Source: Anaerolineae bacterium (GTDB lineage Bacteria > Chloroflexota > Anaerolineae > Aggregatilineales > Phototrophicaceae). Taken from it: 64,000 nucleotides of DNA. Shown here piece by piece: positions 17,149-24,141 of this stretch; the stretch's first letter is position 1; each line of letters starts with the position of its first letter. The notes beneath the pieces were generated by a model. That model did not search any database and had not been told where the DNA came from. It saw only the letters and a program-made list of their open reading frames with translations. A program made the translations under genes and the position numbers. The stretch spans positions 50,312 through 114,311 of the forward strand of contig JAJDUC010000106.1 of NCBI GenBank assembly GCA_022826865.1, given 5' to 3'.

Positions 17149-17397
17149 ATGGAGCGGCCGCCTTCAGTCCACATTCGCGCGGACGATTATGCAATCGGCC
17201 GCCGCGTACAGCATATCGCGTCGCTCTTGCCTTACAACTGCATATTGGTGTCGATCAATCGTGAGGGCCGGGTGCTCATTCCACATGGGAACACGGCGCT
17301 AGACGCGGGCGACCGCATCACGGCATTTCTGTCCGCGGAAGAGCGCGAAGCATTGAGAACCAACCTCGTTGAAGGAATGACCAGTCCCCCCCGATGA
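17149..17397 (+). CDS. Stand-alone TrkA-C (RCK_C) domain
   Basis: An 82-residue protein that is almost entirely one RCK_C/TrkA-C domain: IGRRVQHIASLLPYNCILVSI, then NREGRVLIPHGNTALDAGDRITAF. In larger proteins this domain binds small ligands (for example c-di-AMP) and gates K+ or anion transporters. Here no channel or Rossmann RCK_N part is attached, and the neighbouring genes are catabolic. It could be a remnant, or a regulatory subunit for a transporter elsewhere. It starts 47 bp after the enolase-like gene and ends 24 bp before a convergent gene. Confidence 0.75.
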   Translation: MERPPSVHIRADDYAIGRRVQHIASLLPYNCILVSINREGRVLIPHGNTALDAGDRITAFLSAEEREALRTNLVEGMTSPPR

Positions 17398-17421
17398 GTT
17401 ATTGCCCGGGCGCGATCCAAC

Positions 17422-18201
17422 TTAGAGCAGGCTGGACAGCAAGCCGCCATCGACGCGATAGAAGGCGCCGGTGATGAAGGCGGCTTCATCGCTTGCGAGG
17501 AAGAGCGCCAATTGCGCCACTTCTTCCGGCTTGCCCACTCGGCCGATTGGATGCTGCTCGCCCCAGACGCCTATCATGCGTTCCGGATCGTCCGGCCCAA
17601 ACAGATGGGCGGCGTCATCCAGCATCCCCGTGTGAATGGAACCGGGCGCGATGCAATTGCAGCGGATATTCTCCCGCGCATGATCCAGAGCCACGGTGGT
17701 CGTGAAACTGACGATTGCGCCTTTGGAAGCGGCATAGGCCGCCACCGTACGCTGGGACGCCACCGCCTGCGCGGATGAAGTGTTCACAATCGCGCCGCCG
17801 CCGCGCTTACGCATCTCCGGGATGCAGTACTTGCAGGTCAGGAAGGTCGCCCTCAAGTTGATGTTGATCTGATAATCCCAATCTTCAACGGATTGATCGA
17901 CCACTGTGCCATAACGCACGACTCCGGCATTGTTGTGCAACACATCCACGCCTCCAAATTTGAGCCGGGTTTCTTCAACAAGCGTCTTGACGTAGGCCTC
18001 CTCCGCGATGTCGCCGGCGAGGAAGATCGCCTCGCCACCGTCGTCCTCAATAGTCTGACGCGTTGCCGCGCCCGCTTCTCGGTCGATATCCGCAATGACC
18101 AGTCGCGCGCCTTCATTGGCGAAGGCAATGGCGCAGGCGCGGCCGATGCCCTTGCCCGCCCCGGTCACGATGACGACTTTACCTTCAAAGCGCCGCTTCA
18201 T
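17422..18201 (-). CDS. Short-chain dehydrogenase/reductase
   Basis: A 259-residue classical SDR with TGAGKGIGRACA, NNAGVVRYG, a catalytic Ser in NTSSAQA and YAASKGA (YxxxK). It ends in YRVDGGLLSSLL. Related in sequence to the SDR encoded at 19310 (both have the C-terminal SDEAAFITGA / [10 protein letters not shown] segment), suggesting an old duplication. It follows the mutarotase gene by 17 bp on the same strand and is likely in one operon with it and the other SDR. Substrate probably a sugar or sugar lactone, by context only. Confidence 0.9.
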   Translation of the reverse strand: MKRRFEGKVVIVTGAGKGIGRACAIAFANEGARLVIADIDREAGAATRQTIEDDGGEAIFLAGDIAEEAYVKTLVEETRLKFGGVDVLHNNAGVVRYGTVVDQSVEDWDYQININLRATFLTCKYCIPEMRKRGGGAIVNTSSAQAVASQRTVAAYAASKGAIVSFTTTVALDHARENIRCNCIAPGSIHTGMLDDAAHLFGPDDPERMIGVWGEQHPIGRVGKPEEVAQLALFLASDEAAFITGAFYRVDGGLLSSLL

Positions 18202-18218
18202 ATCTTATGCCCCCGCTG

Positions 18219-19265
18219 TCACTTCAGGCTGACGTTGCCGGCGGCATCGATGTGCTGCAAGCCCGTGTTGGATTCATAAAACACCGCATTCAGCTCGAGT
18301 TCCCTGGATTCGCCCGGCTGCAATGTCAGGTGTGAGCCGGTCTTTTCCATCACCGCCGACAGACCGTGCCCGGGAATGGACGAAGCCGGTTCAATCGCAA
18401 TGACATAGGAGCGCTTGTAGAAGGGGAAGCCGGGCGACGAGTTTAGCTCCTGCCAGAACCAGGCGTAAGGAAACAGGCTGACGTCCCAGCTGAAGCCGAT
18501 GCCGACGCCGATGTCGGTGTTGGTGATGCCATACCAGCCGGAGCGAAAGTCGGTCAAGTAAGCCAAGAGATCGCGCGGCTGATCGGGCGGCGGCAGCCGA
18601 GTCAGATCGATATCGCCCGCCAGCGGCCATTGATGTGTCTCGCCTAACGCCAGGGGGTTGGCGGCGCCGATGTAAGCATCGTCAGTGAGCAACGCGCGCG
18701 CATCCGTATCAATCACGCAGTTCTCGCTTAGAAAGGGCGCGCCAAAGGCGGGATGATGGCTCCACATGCAATCCATGGCTTCGCCGGCATGATTACTAAT
18801 GCGTTCGCGCAGGTACAAAACTGGGCTGCCGGCCTCAAGCCGCATCCAGCGTTCAATGGAATAGGGGCTGCGCGACAGACGGACGCTGAGCTTCACTTCA
18901 ATCGCAGCCGGCGTCGCCGTCAAGATTTCATGGTTCCAGGCTTTCATCGAGGCTTCGCCGTGATAGCTGAGGCTCGCGCCCTTGTAGGTATTGGCGAAAC
19001 CGCCATTTGGGAAGAGCAGCTGCCAGCCGCCGGCGTAAGCCTCCAGCCAGGCCGTTTGCGAATCAACCGTGGAATCGAAACCGCGCGCGCTTTCTTTGAT
19101 GCCCCAGGGCGCCTTCCACATGACGTCGATGTTCTTCGGTTTGTAAATGAGGCGATAGATGTCAGCGCCCTTATCGAGCAGAATGGCGCAGGCAAGCACA
19201 TCATTTTCGATCGCCAGCGCAGCCAGCGATTTGCCCAGGACAACTTCTGTCGCCTTACAACTCAT
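18219..19265 (-). CDS. Aldose 1-epimerase/mutarotase-like protein
   Basis: A 348-residue beta-sandwich protein of the galactose mutarotase-like superfamily. Recognisable are the early LDKGADIYRLIYKP strand, a substrate-site FPNGG, WSHHPAFGAPFLSE (the His-containing HPAF motif) and a C-terminal ELELNAVFYE strand. It would interconvert sugar anomers, or act as a related sugar isomerase-like protein, in the cytoplasm. Placed between two SDR genes, it fits an early step in catabolism of the sugar imported by the nearby ABC system. The exact subfamily is uncertain. Confidence 0.8.
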   Translation of the reverse strand: MSCKATEVVLGKSLAALAIENDVLACAILLDKGADIYRLIYKPKNIDVMWKAPWGIKESARGFDSTVDSQTAWLEAYAGGWQLLFPNGGFANTYKGASLSYHGEASMKAWNHEILTATPAAIEVKLSVRLSRSPYSIERWMRLEAGSPVLYLRERISNHAGEAMDCMWSHHPAFGAPFLSENCVIDTDARALLTDDAYIGAANPLALGETHQWPLAGDIDLTRLPPPDQPRDLLAYLTDFRSGWYGITNTDIGVGIGFSWDVSLFPYAWFWQELNSSPGFPFYKRSYVIAIEPASSIPGHGLSAVMEKTGSHLTLQPGESRELELNAVFYESNTGLQHIDAAGNVSLK

Positions 19266-19309
19266 GGACGATTCCCTTTCCTCTCTTTCCTATTCTTCAA
19301 AGCCGGCGC

Positions 19310-20080
19310 CTAGAGTTGAATGGTCAGTCCGCCGTCCGCAACGATCGCTGCGCCGGTGATGAAAGACGCGGCGTCGCTGCAGAGGAACAGGGCGACTTGC
19401 GCCATTTCCTCCGGCTGCCCCACCCTTCCCAAGACGTGCAAACCGCCCCAGTCTTTGATGGCGCCTTCCGGATCCTCGGGGCTGGCGTACTCGGCGGCAA
19501 AGCGCAGCAAGGGCGTATCTATCGAGCCGGGGCAAATGCTATTGGCGCGAATATTGTCGGCGGCGTGATCAATCGCCATCGTACGGGTCATGGCGATGAC
19601 CGCCCCTTTCGACGCGGCATATGCGGCGACATTCGGCTGGCTGAACAAGCCTTGTACCGAAGCGACATTGACGATGGCGCCACCGCCCCGCTTGGCCATC
19701 TCCGGAACGCAGAACTTGGCGGCCAGGTAAACGCCCTTGGCGTTGACATCCAGCGTACGATCCCAGGTATCTTCGTCCGTATCGACAACGGTTCCATAAG
19801 TCTGGATGCCCGCGCTCGCCACCAGATAATCGATCCCGCCGTATGCAGCGACGGCTTCCTCAGCCATGCGCCGCGCTTCCGCCGGTTGGGAGACATCTGC
19901 GAGCAGGACCCGGCCAGCTCCACCGCCGGCCTCAATCTCGTCCAGTCTTGCCCCCAACTCCGCCTCGTTTACATCGCAGAGGACGACCTGCGCGCCCTCT
20001 GCCGCGAATGCCAGCGCCGTTGCCGCGCCGATGCCTGTTGCCGCGCCCGTCACCAACGCAACCTTGTTTTCAAAGCGCAT
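19310..20080 (-). CDS. Short-chain dehydrogenase/reductase
   Basis: A 256-residue SDR: TGAATGIGAATALAF, the Asp in LCDVNE (NAD preference), VASAGIQTYG, NVASVQG and YAASKGA. ATG 20080 is chosen because a strong GGGAGG ribosome site sits six bases upstream; an in-frame codon at 20134 would place that site inside the gene. It heads the reverse-strand operon SDR-mutarotase-SDR. The third SDR of the island, it suggests successive oxidation or epimerisation steps on a sugar. Confidence 0.9.
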   Translation of the reverse strand: MRFENKVALVTGAATGIGAATALAFAAEGAQVVLCDVNEAELGARLDEIEAGGGAGRVLLADVSQPAEARRMAEEAVAAYGGIDYLVASAGIQTYGTVVDTDEDTWDRTLDVNAKGVYLAAKFCVPEMAKRGGGAIVNVASVQGLFSQPNVAAYAASKGAVIAMTRTMAIDHAADNIRANSICPGSIDTPLLRFAAEYASPEDPEGAIKDWGGLHVLGRVGQPEEMAQVALFLCSDAASFITGAAIVADGGLTIQL

Positions 20081-20276
20081 ATGATTCCTCCCTGCCAACT
20101 CGAAGACCTGCGGAAGATTCTGGCACAAATGCACCCGCCTGTCGAACGTGTATACGCTCGCAAGCGCAACGCCGAGAGCGCGCTACGCCAGCTCGGATCT
20201 GTTGCGACTATCGCCAGGACGCGCTATCGCCTATATTTCAGGCTGCGCAATCGACGGATGATAATTCAACTAGAGC

Positions 20277-20684
20277 ATGGTCAAAACGGCGCAGGGCAGC
20301 CAAAACGCCTTCAATATCACTAATCCCGGACGTTATCGCTGCCAGATTTTCCACTACCATCGCAAGCTGTCACGGTTGTACTTGAGTGTTTACAAGGGCC
20401 AGCGGGCGTCACCGGCCTTCTTCATTCTCTTCGCAGATGTCGCATATATCGAAGCGCCAACGAGCTGGCACAGCGCAGACTTCAATATCGCCGCCAAGCA
20501 GGACTGCATCGCCTTGATGCTGGAGTTGGGCCTGGTCGGGGAAGCGGTTTATGAGTTTCCGGACGCCTACGCCGCCATCACCGACTACGCCCGCCTATAC
20601 CGTGTGCCTTCTCCACAGCGGCAGATTCGAATCATCGCCAGCAGCGCGGCAATCTTGACGAGTATTCCCGCCGAGATCCAATGA
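20277..20684 (+). CDS. Hypothetical protein
   Basis: I do not recognise this 135-residue protein. It has no signal peptide or membrane segment. It looks like a mixed alpha/beta soluble protein, with a strand-rich first half (CQIFHYHRKLSRLYLSVYKG) and a helical middle (DFNIAAKQDCIALMLELGL). The frame is intact, with normal codon use for the region, and it begins at an ATG 196 bp from the divergent SDR gene. No operon partner is obvious. That it is a real gene is likely but not certain. Confidence 0.55.
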   Translation: MVKTAQGSQNAFNITNPGRYRCQIFHYHRKLSRLYLSVYKGQRASPAFFILFADVAYIEAPTSWHSADFNIAAKQDCIALMLELGLVGEAVYEFPDAYAAITDYARLYRVPSPQRQIRIIASSAAILTSIPAEIQ

Positions 20685-20730
20685 GCGCCTCCCGCCCGCC
20701 CTGCCGGCAAGCTCGCATTATCCGCGGCTA

Positions 20731-20739
20731 TGCTATAAT
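20731..20739 (+). promoter_or_regulatory. Extended -10 promoter (TGC-TATAAT)
   Basis: A perfect TATAAT preceded by TGC, 56 bp upstream of the glycosyltransferase start. No good -35 is visible. The predicted transcription start near 20746 gives a leader of about 49 bases. Confidence 0.6.
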
Positions 20740-20794
20740 TCAGGTTTGATTCACGCGTCCCCAGCGCAAAGGATCAGCCAGTCAAAGGACAATA

Positions 20795-21529
20795 ATGAGA
20801 CATCCGCCTTCGAGACCGCCCGACCCGAACGCGCCCAAACCCACCTTAAGTGTGGTCATCCCTTGTTACAATGAAGTGAACACGGTTAAAGATTTGGTCG
20901 GGCGCGTCCTGGCGGAGGACATCGTTGACGAGGTAATCATTGTCGATGATGGTTCGACCGATGGAACACGCGATGTATTAAGACGGCTCGACAGCGGGGC
21001 GCATGCCCGCCTGAGCGTCTTATACCATGAGCGAAACCAAGGAAAAGGCGCCGCGCTGGCGACCGCCTTTCCCCATGCCACCGGCGAGGTCATCATCATA
21101 CAAGACGCTGACTTCGAATACGACCCGCGGGAATTCAGCCTGCTGCTGCGGCCGATTCAGGAAGGCGTGGCGACGGTCGTTTATGGGTCGCGCTTTCTGG
21201 GCGGCACGCGCAAAGCGATGAACTTCTGGAACATGGTCGCCAACAAGGGTTTGACCCTGATTACCAATATCCTCTTCAACGCCATTCTCAGCGACATGGA
21301 AACCTGCTACAAATGCTTTCGCCGCGAGGTGGTGGACGGGATGCAAATCAAAGCGCGCGGCTTCGATTTCGAGCCGGAATTTACAGCGAAAATTCTTAAG
21401 CAGGGAATCCGCATTGTTGAGGTGCCCATCTCCTATTATGGGCGCGAATACGACGAAGGCAAGAAGATCCGCTGGACTGACGCGCCGATCGCGGCCTGGA
21501 CGCTTTTTCGTTTCCGCTTCTTTGATTAA
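20795..21529 (+). CDS. Family 2 glycosyltransferase, dolichyl-phosphate mannosyltransferase-like
   Basis: A 244-residue GT-A enzyme: LSVVIPCYNEVNTV, EVIIVDDGSTDGTRDVL, NQGKGAALATAF, IIIQDADFEYDP (DxD) and the DPM1-type DMETCYKCFRREV with GFDFEPEFTAKI. This subfamily transfers a hexose from a nucleotide sugar to polyprenyl phosphate at the inner face of the membrane, feeding periplasmic or surface glycosylation. It lacks the C-terminal membrane helices of GtrB/ArnC-like members. Likely monocistronic, with an extended -10 promoter upstream. Confidence 0.9.
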   Translation: MRHPPSRPPDPNAPKPTLSVVIPCYNEVNTVKDLVGRVLAEDIVDEVIIVDDGSTDGTRDVLRRLDSGAHARLSVLYHERNQGKGAALATAFPHATGEVIIIQDADFEYDPREFSLLLRPIQEGVATVVYGSRFLGGTRKAMNFWNMVANKGLTLITNILFNAILSDMETCYKCFRREVVDGMQIKARGFDFEPEFTAKILKQGIRIVEVPISYYGREYDEGKKIRWTDAPIAAWTLFRFRFFD

Positions 21530-21614
21530 GCCACGCGTCAAGGCTTGCGCGCTGAAGGAATTCCGCTGCGAAGGCCCGGCCCGGCGCAGTCCCGGTCAAA
21601 CCCGCTTGAGCTTG

Positions 21615-21643
21615 TTGCGGAAAAACGCAGCCGCGTGTATATT
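21615..21643 (+). promoter_or_regulatory. Putative promoter of the cold-shock gene with long leader
   Basis: TTGCGG, a 17-bp spacer and TATATT. Transcription would begin near 21650, leaving about 120 bases of untranslated leader before the cold-shock gene. Long structured leaders are typical of cold-inducible csp mRNAs. The rest of the 242-bp gap holds no gene I can support. Confidence 0.45.
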
Positions 21644-21771
21644 GCATTCGAGGTCGTCGTTCATGATGCCGGAGGACGATCGCGCGTCCGAAGGCGATCA
21701 AACCGGCGCGAAATAGCGCCGCAGTCTTCGGGAACAATCCGGTCAATGTAATATAGGAGCAGCCTTACACA

Positions 21772-21981
21772 ATGGAAGAACGCATCACCGGGACGGTGAA
21801 ATGGTTTAGCGCCGACAAGGGCTACGGTTTCATCGCGCAAGAGAACGGTCCGGACATATTTGTCCATTATTCGGCTATCGACGGCGACGGCTATCGCAGT
21901 CTTGATGAAGGCGAAACCGTCGAATTCACCATCACTGAAGGCCCCAAGGGAAAACAGGCGAGCAAGGTCATTCGCGCCTAA
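21772..21981 (+). CDS. csp: Cold-shock domain protein
   Basis: A 69-residue single cold-shock domain, the normal length. RNP1 is KGYGFI and RNP2 is DIFVHYSAI, with the starting [13 protein letters not shown]. It binds single-stranded nucleic acid and melts RNA structure. GGAG precedes the start codon. An intrinsic terminator follows immediately, so it is a single-gene unit, with a putative long leader upstream. Confidence 0.97.
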   Translation: MEERITGTVKWFSADKGYGFIAQENGPDIFVHYSAIDGDGYRSLDEGETVEFTITEGPKGKQASKVIRA

Positions 21982-22004
21982 CACTAGACGGTACTATACT
22001 TCGT

Positions 22005-22042
22005 AGCCCCTTGCGCTGTATCAGGCGAGGGGCTTTTGCTTT
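22005..22042 (+). terminator. Intrinsic terminator after the cold-shock gene
   Basis: A stem beginning AGCCCCT paired with AGGGGCT, continuing with GC pairs after one mismatch, is followed by TTTTGCTTTT. It begins 24 bp after the stop codon of the cold-shock gene and ends just before the convergent sulfatase gene. Confidence 0.8.
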
Positions 22043-22053
22043 TGAGACCCCGA

Positions 22054-23514
22054 TTACATTGGGCCGCGGCGCCGGGCCCCGCGGTACAAGGTCAGCATGT
22101 GCGCGTCAAAGCTGCGCTGAATCAATTCCAACTTCAGAGGCTGATGGCCGTCGCTGCGCCACAGATCCGCAAACTCGCCCGGATCTTCCTCCAGATCATA
22201 CAGTTCGCCCAAGTTATGGTTGTGATAAAGGACGAGTTTGTATCGGCCGTCGAAATACATCGTGGCAATCGATCCATCGGGCAAGTCAAGCGCGTCGATA
22301 TATTCGCTGCGGACATAGTCCCGATGCGCGCCGCGCGCTTTGCCAAGCAATATCGGCAGCAGCGACCGGCCGGAGATATATTCAGGGATCGGCAGTCGGC
22401 ATACATCCAGCAGCGTCGGCACGATATCGGTGAGCTCGACCAGGGCGCTGCTGCGCGCATTTTCGCAAAAGCTGCCGCGCCAGGACCAAATCAGCGGGAC
22501 ATGCACCAGCCCCTCATAGAAACGGCAGCCCTTCTGTATCAGCCCATGATCGCCCAGGGCTTCACCATGGTCGCTCGTAAAAATGACGATTGTGTTCTCC
22601 CGCTGCCCGGTAGCGTCCAAGGCCTCCAGGATCCGCGCAAGCTGATCATCGATTAGCTTGATCATCGCGTAATATGCGGCGATGAGCGCGCGCGCGTCGC
22701 GGTCGCCGCCGGTGTCCTCCTCGATCAGATGCCGCGCTGGCGATTGCGGCAGGATCGGGCTGCGTATATCGAGAGCCGCTGGCGGCCGCGCCCGGGATTG
22801 AAAGTCGACATCCGCCAGCTTCGCCTGCTGCGCCAAATCGCTCTCGCGGAACAACGGGCCATTGACCGCTCCCGGGTCAAATTGGTCGCGGTATTCTTGC
22901 GGCGGATTAAAGGGTGGATGCGGGTCGTAAATGTTCACACTGGCAAACCAGGGGCGTCCCTTTTGCCTTTCGATGAACTCGATCGTCTTCTCCGCGCACC
23001 AGGTCGTCTGATGCAATCCGGCGGGCACACCCGCTTCATCCTGTATGAGTTCGCCTAGATCCGCGCCTTGTTCGCGCAGCCAATCCGCATAGTCATGGCC
23101 GCTCTCCCAGTCGTCGCGCGGCGCGTGGCTGTATTGCCAGTAGGCATAGCCGTCGTCCGCTCGCTCCTCAATTCGTCCATAGGCGCTGGTCAAGTGGAGC
23201 TTGCCGATCAAACCGCAGGTATAGCCGGCATCGGCGAGGCGCTTGCCGATCAAGGGCGGAAAGTCGGGAAAGCTCGGGTTGCCATTGCGATTGACCTGGA
23301 TCGAACTGGGATACATGCCGGTCAAGAAGCTGGCGCGGCTTGGCGTGCAGATGGGACTCTGGCAATAGGCGCGCTCAAAAGCGACGCCCGAGCGCGCCAG
23401 CGCATCGAGATGCGGCGTCGAGACATGCGGGAATCCAAGCGCGGCGATCGTGTCATAGCGCTGTTGATCCGTGCAGATCCAAAGGATATTGGGACGTCGA
23501 TTCAGTTCAGGCAT
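22054..23514 (-). CDS. Sulfatase (arylsulfatase family)
   Basis: A 486-residue sulfatase. The N-terminus NILWICTDQQRYDT carries the calcium-binding Asp residues, and the maturation motif ICTPSRASFLTG has the C-x-P-S-R cysteine that is converted to formylglycine. FTSDHGEALGDHG supplies further metal and substrate ligands. No signal peptide is visible, so it is probably cytoplasmic. It would remove sulfate from a sulfated carbohydrate or ester. Maturation needs an anSME or FGE enzyme, not seen in this window. It is a lone gene between the cold-shock terminator and rnpB. Confidence 0.94.
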   Translation of the reverse strand: MPELNRRPNILWICTDQQRYDTIAALGFPHVSTPHLDALARSGVAFERAYCQSPICTPSRASFLTGMYPSSIQVNRNGNPSFPDFPPLIGKRLADAGYTCGLIGKLHLTSAYGRIEERADDGYAYWQYSHAPRDDWESGHDYADWLREQGADLGELIQDEAGVPAGLHQTTWCAEKTIEFIERQKGRPWFASVNIYDPHPPFNPPQEYRDQFDPGAVNGPLFRESDLAQQAKLADVDFQSRARPPAALDIRSPILPQSPARHLIEEDTGGDRDARALIAAYYAMIKLIDDQLARILEALDATGQRENTIVIFTSDHGEALGDHGLIQKGCRFYEGLVHVPLIWSWRGSFCENARSSALVELTDIVPTLLDVCRLPIPEYISGRSLLPILLGKARGAHRDYVRSEYIDALDLPDGSIATMYFDGRYKLVLYHNHNLGELYDLEEDPGEFADLWRSDGHQPLKLELIQRSFDAHMLTLYRGARRRGPM

Positions 23515-23623
23515 ATCCGCTCCCGAGTAGCTTCTTAAGAGTTTAGCATTAGCATGGCAGCGTCAAATTGGCAAAACCGCCAATATCGGAGGCGCGTTGC
23601 CAAGTGGAATGCGCTGTGAGCAA

Positions 23624-23651
23624 GACGCCCCTCGCCACCGCGAGGGGCGTC
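23624..23651 (-). terminator. Hairpin downstream of RNase P RNA
   Basis: A perfect 12-pair inverted repeat (GACGCCCCTCGC / GCGAGGGGCGTC) with a short loop lies six bases past the predicted 3' end of the RNase P RNA. On the reverse strand it is followed by TTGCTCAC, a weak U tract, so termination is plausible but not strong. It may also protect the 3' end. Confidence 0.6.
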
Positions 23652-23654
23652 TTG

Positions 23655-24014
23655 TACCGGGCCGAACTCATAAGCCGCATTCTGTCCGTCTCTGACGGGG
23701 AGATCATCTATCTGGGATCGGCGTCGCCGCCGACCTCTAGCGGTGCACCCGGTGCTTTCTTCGGAACGGGCCGCCCCTCTGCACCTGCTTCACCTTGCTC
23801 CCGATGGGGTTTGCCTGGCCGCCGACATTGCTGCCCGCGCCGGTGCGCTCTTACCGCACCTTTTCACCCTCGCATCCGAAGATGCAATCTGCTCTCTGTT
23901 GCACTTGCCGTCAGGTTGCCCTGCCCGGCCGTTAACCGGCATCGTCGCCCTATGGAGTGCGGACTTTCCTCGACAGGCGCGGAACCTGCCGCGATCCCCT
24001 CGTTCAACCCGGCA
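23655..24014 (-). ncRNA. rnpB: RNase P RNA, class A
   Basis: Reverse-strand RNA of about 360 bases. An 11-pair P1 helix joins CCGGGTTGAAC (5' end, 24012-24002) with GTTCGGCCCGG (3' end, 23667-23657). The universal segments are present: GAGGAAAGTCCGCACTCC near the 5' side, GGTGAAAAGGTGCGGTAAGAG in the middle, and ACAGAATGCGGCTTAT near the 3' end. It is the catalytic subunit that matures tRNA 5' ends. Ends are accurate to a few bases. Forward-strand frames over this region are not genes. It fills most of the 627-bp gap between protein genes. Confidence 0.97.
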
Positions 24015-24141
24015 ACCTCATTCTACCGCAAAAGCGCCTGCCGCCGCTGCGCCGTCGGCCCAGCGTCGCGCGCCTGTGCTTGTCACCACGCTGAAACTGG
24101 CATAAGCTAGGCGCAATGTTCCATCCCAGCGACAGCAAAGC

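Noticed and set aside
23568..24110. Forward open frames of 120-180 codons
   Set aside because: The region is the RNase P RNA on the reverse strand with all conserved segments.
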